This document shows positions 11,156-21,103 of a stretch of DNA of 64,000 nt, piece after piece; position 1 is the first letter of the stretch, and each line of letters starts with the position of its first letter. The position numbers were made by a program, and so were the translations under genes. Below the pieces are notes generated by a model that searched no databases, had not been told where the DNA came from, and worked only from the letters and a program-made list of their open reading frames with translations. The stretch comes from Actinobacteria bacterium UBA6100 (lineage in GTDB: Bacteria > Actinomycetota > Coriobacteriia > Anaerosomatales > Anaerosomataceae), in NCBI GenBank assembly GCA_002423585.1, contig DIWS01000013.1, positions 62,001-126,000 of the forward strand. The letters run 5' to 3'.

Positions 11156-12157
11156 GTGACGATTCGCGTAGGTATCAACGGGTTCGGGCGCATCGGCCGT
11201 CTTGTGTTCCGTGCGTGTCAGAGCGATCCGGACATCGAGGTCGTGGCCGTCAACGACCTCACCGACGCAGCCACGCTCGCTCATCTGCTGAAGTACGACT
11301 CGGTGCACAAGGTCTTCCCGCACGACGTCGTCGCGGGTGAGGGTTCGTTCACGGTCGATGGTCGCGAGGTCAAGGTGCTCGCACAGCGCGATCCGGCGCT
11401 CCTGCCGTGGAGCGACCTGGGTGTCGATCTCGTCGTGGAGTCCACCGGCTTCTTCACCGACGCCACGAAGGCGCAGGCACACCGGGATGCGGGGGCGAAG
11501 AAGGTCATCATCTCTGCGCCGGCCAAGAACGAGGACATCACGATCGTCCTCGGCGTGAACGACGGCGACTACGATCCCGAGAAGCACCACATCATCTCCA
11601 ACGCGTCGTGCACCACCAACTGCCTCGCGCCGTTCGCCAAGGTGCTGCATGACAGCTTCGGCATCAAGTACGGCTTCATGAACACGATCCACAGCTACAC
11701 CAACGATCAGAACATCCTCGATCTGCCGCACAAGGACCTGCGGCGGGCTCGCGCCGCCGCGATGTCGATCATCCCCACGTCAACCGGCGCCGCCAAGGCG
11801 ATCGGCCTCGTACTGCCCGGTGTGAAGGGCAAGCTCGACGGCATGTCGATGCGCGTTCCCACGCCGGACGGTTCGGTGGTGGACCTGGTGGCCGAGCTCG
11901 AGACCGTGGTGACCAAGGACGACATCAACGCCGCGATGAAGGCTGCCGCTGACGGGCCGATGAAGGGCTTCCTCGAGTACTGCACCGACCCGATCGTGTC
12001 GATCGACGTCGTGGGCAATCCCGCGAGCTCGGTCTTCGACTCGCTGCAGACGATGGTCATGGGCGGAAGCGGCACGTTCGTGAAGTGCGTGTCGTGGTAC
12101 GACAACGAGTGGGGCTACAGCAACCGCGTGAAGGACCTCATCAAGATCATCGGGTAG
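11156..12157 (+). CDS. gap: Glyceraldehyde-3-phosphate dehydrogenase
   Basis: Catalyses the reversible oxidative phosphorylation of glyceraldehyde-3-phosphate to 1,3-bisphosphoglycerate. The 333-residue protein has the Rossmann start INGFGRIGR, the acidic loop VNDLTD (Asp favours NAD over NADP) and the active site SNASCTTNCLAP with the catalytic Cys near 152. The GTG at 11156 was chosen for its GAGGAGG site and because the family N-terminus begins here; an upstream ATG at 11090 adds unrelated residues. It is the first gene of the gap-pgk-tpiA-gpmI operon and is separated from pgk by a strong hairpin. Confidence 0.98.
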   Translation: MTIRVGINGFGRIGRLVFRACQSDPDIEVVAVNDLTDAATLAHLLKYDSVHKVFPHDVVAGEGSFTVDGREVKVLAQRDPALLPWSDLGVDLVVESTGFFTDATKAQAHRDAGAKKVIISAPAKNEDITIVLGVNDGDYDPEKHHIISNASCTTNCLAPFAKVLHDSFGIKYGFMNTIHSYTNDQNILDLPHKDLRRARAAAMSIIPTSTGAAKAIGLVLPGVKGKLDGMSMRVPTPDGSVVDLVAELETVVTKDDINAAMKAAADGPMKGFLEYCTDPIVSIDVVGNPASSVFDSLQTMVMGGSGTFVKCVSWYDNEWGYSNRVKDLIKIIG

Positions 12158-12172
12158 CGCGATCCACCGCAC

Positions 12173-12204
12173 GCGAGGCGTCCCTGGCGACAGGGGCGCC
12201 TCGC
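12173..12204 (+). other. Intercistronic hairpin between gap and pgk
   Basis: A 13-bp stem (arms 12173-12185 and 12192-12204, one T-G pair) with a 6-base loop, followed by TTCTCG but no long U run. It sits in the only sizeable gap of the glycolytic operon. Such hairpins usually act as a leaky terminator or protect the upstream mRNA, giving more gap than pgk product. Confidence 0.65.
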
Positions 12205-12244
12205 TTCTCGAAAAGCTGGGTTCGCAGTCGAGCCGGGAGGCCCT

Positions 12245-13432
12245 ATGTTCGCGAAGAAGACCGTGAAGGACGTGGACGTGCGCGGAAAGCGCGTGCTGGT
12301 GCGCGTGGACTTCAACGTGCCGCTCGCCGAAGGCGCCGTCACCGACGACACGCGCATCCGTGCGGCTCTGCCGACGATCCGCTACCTGATCGACCACGGC
12401 GCCCGAGTCATCCTCATGTCGCATCTCGGCCGTCCGAACGGCGAGCCCGATCCGCAGTACTCGCTCAAGCCGGTGCGCCGGGTGCTTCAGCGCATGATCG
12501 GGCGCAACGTCGCGTTCTCTCCTGACATCGTGGGCGCCGAGGCCGCCGAAGCCGTGGGCCGTATGATCGACGGCGAGATCCTGATGCTCGAGAACGTCCG
12601 CTTCGACGCGGGTGAGAAGACGAACGACCCCGAGTTCGCCCGGAGACTCGCCGGGCTCGCGGACGTCTTCGTGAACGATGCCTTCGGCGCCGCCCATCGT
12701 GCACATGCGTCCACCGCGGGCGTGGCTGCGTACCTGCCGGCGTACGCCGGCATGCTCCTCGAGCGCGAGGTGAAGACGCTCACCGGCATGCTCACCGACC
12801 CCGACCGGCCGTTCGTGGGCATCCTTGGCGGCAGCAAGGTGAGCGACAAGTTCGGCGTGATCGACAAACTGCTCGACTGCTGCGACACCGTGCTCATCGG
12901 CGGTGGCATGGCATTCACGTTCCTCGTTGCCAAGGGCCTTGAGGTGGGCGACTCGATCGTGGAGACCGACTGGGTCGAGCCTGCCAAACAGATGCTCGAG
13001 AAGGCGAAGGGTCACGGCATCGACCTCGTGCTCCCAACCGACTTTGTGGTGGCATCTGAGATCGCCGAGGACGCCGAGACGCGGATCGTCGGCCGGGAGG
13101 AGATCCCGGCGGGGATGATGGGACTCGACATCGGTCCGAGCACGATCGAGCTCTTCAAGGGTGAGGTCGCGGCTGCGAGGACGATCTTCTGGAACGGGCC
13201 GATGGGCGTGTTCGAGATGACGCCGTTCGAGGCCGGAACCAGGGAGATCGCCATCGCGGTGGGACGCAACAACCGAGCGGCGTCCATCATCGGCGGCGGC
13301 GATTCGGTGGCCGCGCTCAAGAAGTTCGATCTCGAGGATCGCGTGACGTTCGTCTCCACCGGAGGCGGCGCGTCGATGAAGCTGCTCGAGGGTTCGGCGC
13401 TGCCCGGCGTCGACGCTCTCCTGGACAAGTAG
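12245..13432 (+). CDS. pgk: Phosphoglycerate kinase
   Basis: Transfers the acyl phosphate of 1,3-bisphosphoglycerate to ADP, making ATP and 3-phosphoglycerate. The 395-residue protein carries RVDFNVP (residues 19-25), the substrate-binding SHLGRPNG, VLGGSKVSDK with the catalytic lysine region and the C-terminal GGGDSVAA nucleotide loop. A GGGAGG site precedes the ATG at 12245. tpiA follows after 9 bases. Confidence 0.98.
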   Translation: MFAKKTVKDVDVRGKRVLVRVDFNVPLAEGAVTDDTRIRAALPTIRYLIDHGARVILMSHLGRPNGEPDPQYSLKPVRRVLQRMIGRNVAFSPDIVGAEAAEAVGRMIDGEILMLENVRFDAGEKTNDPEFARRLAGLADVFVNDAFGAAHRAHASTAGVAAYLPAYAGMLLEREVKTLTGMLTDPDRPFVGILGGSKVSDKFGVIDKLLDCCDTVLIGGGMAFTFLVAKGLEVGDSIVETDWVEPAKQMLEKAKGHGIDLVLPTDFVVASEIAEDAETRIVGREEIPAGMMGLDIGPSTIELFKGEVAAARTIFWNGPMGVFEMTPFEAGTREIAIAVGRNNRAASIIGGGDSVAALKKFDLEDRVTFVSTGGGASMKLLEGSALPGVDALLDK

Positions 13433-13441
13433 GGAGTCGCC

Positions 13442-14209
13442 ATGGATCGCCGCATGCTCGTCGCCGGCAACTGGAAGATGTACACGACCTCGGGCGAGGG
13501 GGTCGTGCTCGTTTCGGACCTGGCCGATCTCGTCCGCGAGGTGTGGGACGAGGTTGAAGTGGCCGTCTGCCCGCCCTTCACAGGCCTCAGGGCCGTCTCC
13601 ACGCTGATCGAGCTCGACAAGCTCTCCATCAAGCTCGGCGCACAGGACATGCACTGGGAGTCGGAGGGCGCGTTCACCGGCGCGATCGCCCCGCGCATGC
13701 TCACCGAACTGCGCTGCGACTACGTGATCATCGGCCACTCGGAGCGCCGCGAGTTCTTCGGCGAGACGAACGAGACCGTGAGCCGCAAGGTGCGCGCCGC
13801 CTACGACGCGGGGCTCACGCCCATCATGTGCTGTGGCGAGACCCTGGCCACACGCGAGGCGCTGGAGACCGAGGCGTTCGTCCGCACACAGGTCATGGAG
13901 GGTGCTGCCGGCCTCAGCGCCGCCGAGGCTGCTGCGCTCGTGGTCGCCTACGAGCCCATCTGGGCTATCGGCACGGGGCGCACGCCCACCCCGGAGGCTG
14001 CCAACGACGTCTGCCGCACCATCCGCGCCACCATCGGCGCGATGTACGGGCCGCCTGCGGCCATGGCCGTGCGCGTGCTCTACGGCGGTTCGGTCAAGGC
14101 CGAGAATGCGAGGATGTTCTTCGGCGAGCCCGACATCGACGGCGGCCTCGTGGGCGGGGCGGCGCTCAAGGCCGGTTCGTTCGCCGACATCGTGAAGGCT
14201 GCGTGCTAG
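13442..14209 (+). CDS. tpiA: Triosephosphate isomerase
   Basis: Interconverts dihydroxyacetone phosphate and glyceraldehyde-3-phosphate. It has 255 residues with the TIM-barrel landmarks AGNWKMY (catalytic Lys), IIGHSERRE (catalytic His near 99), AYEPIWAIGTG (catalytic Glu near 169) and the phosphate-binding YGGSVK. Its stop is directly followed by the gpmI start codon with no spacer, so gpmI translation probably depends on tpiA translation. Confidence 0.98.
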   Translation: MDRRMLVAGNWKMYTTSGEGVVLVSDLADLVREVWDEVEVAVCPPFTGLRAVSTLIELDKLSIKLGAQDMHWESEGAFTGAIAPRMLTELRCDYVIIGHSERREFFGETNETVSRKVRAAYDAGLTPIMCCGETLATREALETEAFVRTQVMEGAAGLSAAEAAALVVAYEPIWAIGTGRTPTPEAANDVCRTIRATIGAMYGPPAAMAVRVLYGGSVKAENARMFFGEPDIDGGLVGGAALKAGSFADIVKAAC

Positions 14210-15742
14210 GTGGCCGAACGACCGCCGGTCGCACTCATCATCATGGACGGGTTCGGTGTCGCCGGGCCCGGTCCCGGCAATGCGATCTCGCTCGCACACA
14301 CGCCGAACCTCGATGCGCTGTTCGCCGGGTGCCCTTCCACGGAGCTTCTGTGCAGTGGTCTTGCCGTCGGCCTGCCCGAGGGCCAGATGGGTAACTCCGA
14401 GGTGGGCCACCTCAATATGGGCGCCGGTCGCGTGGTCTACCAGGAGCTCACGCGCATCGATTCTGCGATTGCCGACGGCTCGATCGAGGAGAATGCGGTG
14501 CTCGCCGAGGGGATCGATGCGGCCATCGCGTCGGGAGGCGCCGTCCACTTCATGGGCCTGGTCTCCGATGGCGGGGTGCACAGTCACGAGGAGCACCTCT
14601 ACGCGCTGATACGTATGGCCGCGGCGCGCGGCGCCGAACGCATCTTCGTCCACGCGTTCCTCGACGGGCGTGATGTGCCGCCTTCGAGCGGCCTGGACTA
14701 TGTGCGTGCGCTCGAGGTGGTCCTGGGTGAGGTCGGCGTAGGCCGAGTCGTCACGGTCATGGGCCGCTACTACGCCATGGACCGCGACAACCGCTGGGAG
14801 CGGGTCGAGAAGGCGTGGCGTGCGATGGTGCTCGGCGAGGGTGAGCCGGTGGCCGCGGCCTCAGACGCGGTCGCCGCATCGTACGAACTCGGCGTGACTG
14901 ACGAGTTCATGATGCCCGCGGTCGTCTTCGATGGCGTGAGGCCGGCCGGCCGGGTGAGCGACGGCGACACGCTCGTGTTCTTCAACTTCAGGCCGGACCG
15001 AGCGCGCGAGATCACCCGGGCTTTTGTGGATCCCGACTTCACGGGGTTCGTGCGGCGCGTGTGGCCGGACATCCGTTTCGTATGTCTCACCGAATATGAC
15101 CCGACGATCCCGGCGCCGATCGCGTATCCCAAGGATCTGCCCTGCTGCGTACTGGCGGATGTGATCGCCGGGGCGGGTCTCCGCCAGCTCCACATCGCGG
15201 AGACGGAGAAGTACGCGCACGTGACGTTCTTCTTCAACGGCGGCGCTGAAGCGATCAAGCCGGGCGAGGAGCGCGTCCTCGTGCCGAGCCCGAAGGTCGC
15301 GACCTACGACCTCCAGCCGGAGATGAGTGCGCCCGAGGTGACCACGCGGCTCGTGGAAGCCATCGAGCAGGGGCGCGCGGACTTCTACGTGGTCAACTAC
15401 GCCAACTGCGACATGGTCGGCCACACCGGTGTCCTGGAGGCGGCCACGGCCGCCGTTGAGGCGGTGGATGCCGGTGTGGGTGCGGTGGTCGCGGCGATCC
15501 GGGGCAAGGGCGGATCGGCGATCATCACGGCCGACCACGGCAACGCCGAGCAGATGCGCGACCCTTCATCGGGTGGCGCGTTCACCGCCCACACGGTGAA
15601 CCCCGTCCCGTTCATCTGCGTGTCGAGCGAGGTGGCGGCGGTCGCCGACGGCGGGATCCTTGCGGACGTGGCACCATCGGTCCTGGCGCTCATGGGTCTT
15701 CCCGTGCCTTCCGAGTGGACGGGTGTGTCGCTTCTTCGCTGA
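14210..15742 (+). CDS. gpmI: 2,3-bisphosphoglycerate-independent phosphoglycerate mutase
   Basis: Converts 3- to 2-phosphoglycerate using two manganese ions and a phosphoserine intermediate. The 510-residue protein begins PPVALIIMDGFG (metal ligand Asp) and has the active serine in GQMGNSEVGH near residue 63. Later metal sites are seen in NYANCDMVGHTG and TADHGNAEQM. The GTG follows the tpiA stop immediately. No enolase gene is in the window; secG follows from its own promoter. Confidence 0.97.
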   Translation: MAERPPVALIIMDGFGVAGPGPGNAISLAHTPNLDALFAGCPSTELLCSGLAVGLPEGQMGNSEVGHLNMGAGRVVYQELTRIDSAIADGSIEENAVLAEGIDAAIASGGAVHFMGLVSDGGVHSHEEHLYALIRMAAARGAERIFVHAFLDGRDVPPSSGLDYVRALEVVLGEVGVGRVVTVMGRYYAMDRDNRWERVEKAWRAMVLGEGEPVAAASDAVAASYELGVTDEFMMPAVVFDGVRPAGRVSDGDTLVFFNFRPDRAREITRAFVDPDFTGFVRRVWPDIRFVCLTEYDPTIPAPIAYPKDLPCCVLADVIAGAGLRQLHIAETEKYAHVTFFFNGGAEAIKPGEERVLVPSPKVATYDLQPEMSAPEVTTRLVEAIEQGRADFYVVNYANCDMVGHTGVLEAATAAVEAVDAGVGAVVAAIRGKGGSAIITADHGNAEQMRDPSSGGAFTAHTVNPVPFICVSSEVAAVADGGILADVAPSVLALMGLPVPSEWTGVSLLR

Positions 15743-15764
15743 ATGAGCGGTTCCTCGCAGCCAC

Positions 15765-15794
15765 TTGAGATGCGAGTGCCCGGACGGCTATACT
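15765..15794 (+). promoter_or_regulatory. Sigma-70 type promoter for secG
   Basis: TTGAGA (15765-15770) and TATACT (15789-15794) separated by 18 bases, about 58 bases before the secG GTG. Both hexamers match the consensus at five positions, making this one of the clearest promoters in the window. Confidence 0.7.
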
Positions 15795-15852
15795 TGCACG
15801 GCTTGTGTCGCCAGAATCGCCGTCACCCGACGGTGTCACCGAGGAGTGTGCT

Positions 15853-16098
15853 GTGGACGTAGTTGCATATATCGCCCTTGCCATCCATGTAATATGCGCA
15901 ATCGGGCTTGTTGTATTCGTCTTGCTCCACTCGGGAAAGGGCACCGGGGTATCATCGTTGTTCGGTGCGGGAATGCCTGCCTCGGCTACCGGCACGGGGA
16001 TGATCGAGAAGAACCTCGATCGCATCACGGTCATCTTCGCAGGAGGTTACGCGCTCACAGCGCTGCTCTTGATGCTTGTCTACCGTCCGGGCGTCTAG
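15853..16098 (+). CDS. secG: Preprotein translocase subunit SecG
   Basis: SecG is a small membrane partner of SecYE that assists protein export. The 81-residue protein has two hydrophobic helices and the family motif LLHSGKGTGVSSLFG between them. The GTG at 15853 is preferred over an ATG at 15805 because GAGGAG lies 6 bases in front and the upstream extension (rich in S and P) is not family-like. Position after the glycolytic operon is common in Gram-positive genomes. A terminator follows. Confidence 0.93.
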   Translation: MDVVAYIALAIHVICAIGLVVFVLLHSGKGTGVSSLFGAGMPASATGTGMIEKNLDRITVIFAGGYALTALLLMLVYRPGV

Positions 16099-16125
16099 CC
16101 GATCGCCCTCCTCTCCAAAGCATGA

Positions 16126-16153
16126 GAACCCGCCCTTTCGGCGGGTTCTTCGT
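16126..16153 (+). terminator. Rho-independent terminator after secG
   Basis: Perfect 9-bp stem GAACCCGCC / GGCGGGTTC with a 5-base loop, followed by TTCGTGC. It closes the glycolysis-secG region. Confidence 0.85.
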
Positions 16154-16187
16154 GCTTCTCCGACGCGGCCGTCGTCACCTGCGCTGC

Positions 16188-16228
16188 TTGCACTTCGATG
16201 CAAACAGGCACAAACTATTGCGTTAGTT
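16188..16228. repeat. Two consecutive inverted repeats upstream of the peptide transporter
   Basis: TTGCA-6-TGCAA (16188-16203) and AACTA-6-TAGTT (16213-16228). Both have 5-base arms and 6-base centres, and their centres lie 25 bases apart in an unusually AT-rich patch. They are located between the secG terminator and the binding-protein gene, where a promoter and operator are expected. No clear -35/-10 pair was found. Operator function is inference. Confidence 0.4.
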
Positions 16229-16372
16229 AAACGGAGCAGCCGCGGCCGGCACAGTGAGCCCGCCTGCCTGTTGGCCGCCCGAGCCGCCGTAGGGAGGGAT
16301 GTACGAGGCGAGGTGCTGTTCTGAGGCACATACGCACGACGGATGTACACAGTATCGAAGGGAGGCTCTACC

Positions 16373-18019
16373 TTGTCTGAGCGAATCCGCAAGGGCTTTG
16401 CCATCCTGCTGGTGGCTGCACTGGCAGTCGCCATGATGGCCGGCTGCACAACCACCGAAGGCGACGGCGAGACCGAGTCTGATGCCACCAAGGGTGGCAC
16501 GTTCAACTTCTACATCAGCGAGCCTGCATTCATCGATCCGGTGAACCTGCAGGAGTCCGAGGGGACGCAGGTCGGCCAGGCCGTCTTCGACAGCCTCGTC
16601 GCTTTCGACCCGATCACCTCCGAGGTCATCCCGGCCGCAGCCGAAAGCTGGGAGTCGAACGATGACGCCACGGTGTGGACCTTCACACTCGTCGAGGGCG
16701 CCAAGTTCCACGACGGCAGTGAGGTCACTGCCGAGTCGTTCAAGTACGCATGGGAGCGCATCTGCAATCCCGAGAACGAGTCCGAGGTCGCGTATCACCT
16801 CGGCGTCGTCATGGGCTATGACGAGATGCAGGACGGCACCGCCACCGAGCTCGAGGGTGTCAAGGTCATCGACGACTACACCCTTGAGGTAACGCTGAAC
16901 TACGGCTTCGCCGACTTCGAGTATGTCGTCGGTCACCCGGCCCTCGCGCCGGTGCCCCAGGAGGCCGTTGAGGCCGATCCTGATGGTTTCAGCGAGATGC
17001 CGATCGGCAACGGTCCGTTCAAGATGGCCGAGCCGTGGGCGCATGACCAGTACGTCAAGGTCGTACGCTTCGATGACTACTACGGCACCACGTCGAACAT
17101 CGACGGCGTGGACTTCAAGATCCTTGCCGACCAGGATGCCGCATGGCTCGAGTTCGAGGCCGGCAACCTGGACTTCGTGCCGATCCCGAGCGGCCAGATC
17201 CAGACCGCGGTCGCCACGTACGGCGAGAGCTCTGACGGCTACACCGTGAATCCGGGCAAGCAGGTCAGCCTGGGTGCCGAGCAGGCCATCTACTATCTGC
17301 TCATCAACAACGAGGATCCCGCGCTTGCGGATCCGGATGTCCGCGCCGCACTGTCACTGGCGATCGATCGCCAGGACATCTGCGACAAGGTCTTTGAAGG
17401 CACCCGCACGCCCGCCACGGGTATCGTCCCGCCGGGCATCGTGGGCCACAAGCCTGACGCGTTCGAGTACGCGAAGTATGATGTCGAGGCCGCCAAGGCC
17501 AAGCTCGCCGACGCCGGTTTCCCGAACGGCGAGGGCTTCCCGACCATCAGCCTCGAGTACAACAGCGGTTCGGGCCATGAGGATATCCTCGCGCTCGTCC
17601 AGGAGGACCTGAAGGCCATCGGCGTCAACGGCGAGCTCGTCGGCTCCGAGTGGGCGCAGTATCTCGACAAGCTGGGTGCGAAGGACTACCAGGTCGGTCG
17701 TCTCGGCTGGATCGCCGACTACCCGATCATGGACAACTTCTTGTATCCGCTCTTCCTGACCGGCAGCACCGACAACTACTCGTTCTACACGAACCCGGAA
17801 GTTGACGAGATGCTGGACGAGGCCCGCACGACGGTCGACGATGACGATCGCGTGGCGCTGTATCAGGACATCGAGAAGATCGTCGGCGACGCCTCTGCCG
17901 TGATCCCGATGTTCTACTATCGCCACACTCGCGTCGCGTCGGATCGCGTGATCGACGGCATCTATAGCCCGAACGGCCTCTTCACGTTCGACACCGTCGA
18001 GCTGGATATCGCCGAGTAG
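16373..18019 (+). CDS. Oligopeptide ABC transporter substrate-binding lipoprotein
   Basis: Extracellular solute-binding protein of the SBP_bac_5 (OppA/DppA) family, 548 residues. It captures peptides outside the cell and delivers them to the permease encoded downstream. The signal peptide ends in the lipobox MMAGC, so the mature protein would be a lipoprotein anchored at its Cys. The sequence shows the typical GGTFNFYI start of the mature domain and WTFTLVEGAKFHDG. The TTG at 16373 was chosen because GGGAGG is 8 bases upstream; an in-frame ATG at 16343 has no ribosome site. A strong hairpin follows the gene. Peptide versus nickel or other ligand specificity cannot be read from sequence. Confidence 0.92.
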   Translation: MSERIRKGFAILLVAALAVAMMAGCTTTEGDGETESDATKGGTFNFYISEPAFIDPVNLQESEGTQVGQAVFDSLVAFDPITSEVIPAAAESWESNDDATVWTFTLVEGAKFHDGSEVTAESFKYAWERICNPENESEVAYHLGVVMGYDEMQDGTATELEGVKVIDDYTLEVTLNYGFADFEYVVGHPALAPVPQEAVEADPDGFSEMPIGNGPFKMAEPWAHDQYVKVVRFDDYYGTTSNIDGVDFKILADQDAAWLEFEAGNLDFVPIPSGQIQTAVATYGESSDGYTVNPGKQVSLGAEQAIYYLLINNEDPALADPDVRAALSLAIDRQDICDKVFEGTRTPATGIVPPGIVGHKPDAFEYAKYDVEAAKAKLADAGFPNGEGFPTISLEYNSGSGHEDILALVQEDLKAIGVNGELVGSEWAQYLDKLGAKDYQVGRLGWIADYPIMDNFLYPLFLTGSTDNYSFYTNPEVDEMLDEARTTVDDDDRVALYQDIEKIVGDASAVIPMFYYRHTRVASDRVIDGIYSPNGLFTFDTVELDIAE

Positions 18020-18054
18020 GCGGATCACAGCACGACACTGGTCGGTAAGGTTGT

Positions 18055-18087
18055 GTGTGCCGGGGCGCCCCGGGCGCCCCGGCACAC
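18055..18087 (+). other. 15-bp intercistronic hairpin after the binding-protein gene
   Basis: A perfect inverted repeat with arms at 18055-18069 and 18073-18087 and a 3-base loop, very GC-rich, with no U run. Between a binding-protein gene and its permease genes such structures usually stabilise the upstream mRNA, giving an excess of the binding protein over the membrane parts. Confidence 0.75.
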
Positions 18088-18130
18088 CACATACCGCGCC
18101 CGCGTGGCGCATTCAGGGAAGACGAACCCA

Positions 18131-19102
18131 ATGTTCAAGTACGTGATGCGTCGCATCCTGCAAATGATCCCCGTGTTCCTCGGGGTCACACTGATCCTCT
18201 TCGTGCTTCGCATCCCCGGACTTCTTCCCGGCGACCCGATCCAGCTCATCGTCGGGGAGAAGACGCTCACGCCGGCCTTGCGGGCACAGATCGAGGAGAA
18301 GAACCACCTCAACGAACCAGCCTACGTTCAATACGGCTACTATGTCTCGAACCTTCTTCAGGGTGATCTCGGCGAGTCGTATCAGAAGAGCAGGTCTGTA
18401 ACATCGATCCTCGCCGACAAGTTCCCGAACACGATCCGTCTCGCCGTAGCGGCGATCCTCGTCGAGATCGTGGTCGGCCTTCTCGCGGGCATCATCTCGG
18501 CGGTGAAGCAGTACTCCTTCTGGGATGTGCTCGTCACGCTATCGACGTCTATCCTGGTGTCCGTCCCGGTGTTCTGGCTGGGCATGCTGTTGCAGATGCT
18601 GTTCGGCATCAAGCTCAAGCAGTGGACCGGAGGCGCGTTGTTCCTGCCGATCACCGGCATGGGCACTCCGCCGGACATCGCGCACCTCATCCTTCCGGCA
18701 GTAACCCTGGCATCGGTCTCGACCGCATACGTGGCGCGCATCATGCGCTCACAGATGCTCGAGGCACTCGGCCAGGACTACATACGCACCGCGATGGCCA
18801 AGGGCCTCACGGAGCGAGCGGTGGTCTTCAAGCATGCGCTCAAGAACGCGATGATCCCGGTCGTGACGTTCATCGGCATCGATCTGGGTGCGCTCATGGG
18901 TGGCGCCATCCTGACCGAGTCGGTGTTCTCATGGCCCGGCGTGGGCCGTGAGATCTACCTTGCGGTCCTGCAGCGGGACTGGCCCGTGGTGATGGGCGGT
19001 GTGGTCATCGTCGTGCTCATCGTCATGGTCGTGAACCTGCTCGTCGACATCAGCTACGCGCTGCTCGATCCACGCATCAGATACGGGGGTGCGGCGGAAT
19101 GA
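18131..19102 (+). CDS. Peptide ABC transporter permease (DppB/OppB type)
   Basis: First membrane subunit of the peptide importer, 323 residues with about six helices. It begins MFKYVMRRILQMIPVFLGVT, the usual DppB start. The ABC-contact loop EALGQDYIRTAMAKGLTERAV (EAA-type) precedes the last helices. The ATG at 18131 was chosen over upstream starts, which lie inside the hairpin. The next gene starts inside its stop (ATGA). Confidence 0.95.
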   Translation: MFKYVMRRILQMIPVFLGVTLILFVLRIPGLLPGDPIQLIVGEKTLTPALRAQIEEKNHLNEPAYVQYGYYVSNLLQGDLGESYQKSRSVTSILADKFPNTIRLAVAAILVEIVVGLLAGIISAVKQYSFWDVLVTLSTSILVSVPVFWLGMLLQMLFGIKLKQWTGGALFLPITGMGTPPDIAHLILPAVTLASVSTAYVARIMRSQMLEALGQDYIRTAMAKGLTERAVVFKHALKNAMIPVVTFIGIDLGALMGGAILTESVFSWPGVGREIYLAVLQRDWPVVMGGVVIVVLIVMVVNLLVDISYALLDPRIRYGGAAE

Positions 19103-20085
19103 CACGGGAAGATAAGAAGCTCCACGACGTGCAGTCCGGCATGGAGGGTCCCCGGGACGCAGGCGGACATCCCACGAAGGACGAGCGCGTCGTCGGCCCC
19201 ATCCTCCCCGGAGCGGGGGAGGTGGCTGCCCGACCGGCGCGCACCCTCTGGGGCGACGCATTCACACGGCTCAGAAAGAACAAGCTGGCGATCATCGGAC
19301 TGGTGTGGGTGACCATCGTCATCGCACTCGCACTCTCGGCTGACCTGTGGGTGCCGAGGTTCTTCGCGGAGCCCACGTTCACGGGATTCGGCAGTCTGGA
19401 GGCTCCGTCCGCCCAGCATCCGTTCGGCACCGACAGAATCGGTCGGGACGTCTTCTCGCGGGTCGTCTACGGATCGCGTCCATCGCTTTCGGTCGGCGTT
19501 CTCGCGGTGAGCATCTCGCTGGCGCTGGGACTGATTCTCGGTGCCCTGTCCGGCTACTACGGCGGCGTGCTCGACGCGTTCATCATGCGTACGGCCGACG
19601 TCTTCTTCGCGTTCCCGTACATGCTCTTCACGATCGCACTGCTGGCCGTGCTCGGGCCGGGGCTGCAGAACGTGTTCATCGCCATCGGAATCCTGGGCTG
19701 GCCGTCGATCGCGCGCGTGTTCCGTAGCTCCATCCTGTCGGTCAAGGAGAACGAGTACGTTGATGCGGCACGGGCGATGGGCGCGTCCGATCTGCGGATC
19801 ATGTTCCGGCACATCATGCCGAACGCGATCGCGCCTATCATCGTCTACGGGACGATGAGTATCGGAGGCGCGATCATCACCGAGGCCGCGTTGTCGTACC
19901 TTGGTATGGGAGTCCAGGCTCCGACCCCCTCGTGGGGCAGCATGCTCTCCGAAGCGAAGGCGCTCATGATCCCCGCGCCGTGGCTCACCATCTGGCCGGG
20001 TTTCGCCATCCTCACCACCGTGCTCGCGTTCGTGCTCATGGGTGACGGGATGCGCGACGCCCTCGATGTGAAGATGAAGGACTGA
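19099..20085 (+). CDS. Peptide ABC transporter permease (DppC/OppC type)
   Basis: Second permease subunit, 328 residues. It has a longer hydrophilic N-terminus (about 55 residues) than many relatives, then a first helix, a periplasmic-type loop with HPFGTDRIGRDVFSRV (DppC signature) and five further helices. The EAA-type loop ENEYVDAARAMGASDLRI contacts the ATPases. It overlaps the preceding gene by 4 bases and the oppD-type gene follows after one base. Confidence 0.95.
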   Translation: MTREDKKLHDVQSGMEGPRDAGGHPTKDERVVGPILPGAGEVAARPARTLWGDAFTRLRKNKLAIIGLVWVTIVIALALSADLWVPRFFAEPTFTGFGSLEAPSAQHPFGTDRIGRDVFSRVVYGSRPSLSVGVLAVSISLALGLILGALSGYYGGVLDAFIMRTADVFFAFPYMLFTIALLAVLGPGLQNVFIAIGILGWPSIARVFRSSILSVKENEYVDAARAMGASDLRIMFRHIMPNAIAPIIVYGTMSIGGAIITEAALSYLGMGVQAPTPSWGSMLSEAKALMIPAPWLTIWPGFAILTTVLAFVLMGDGMRDALDVKMKD

Positions 20086-20086
20086 G

Positions 20087-21102
<1,016 letters not shown>

Positions 21103-21103
<1 letters not shown>

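Noticed and set aside
11780..14653. Long minus-strand frame opposite pgk, tpiA and gpmI
   Set aside because: Antisense to three certain glycolytic genes, with a histidine/arginine-rich sequence that looks like reversed coding DNA.
16206..16221. Sigma-54-like GGCAC...TTGC before the peptide transporter
   Set aside because: GG and GC are 13 bases apart instead of 12; the spacing of these promoters is strict.
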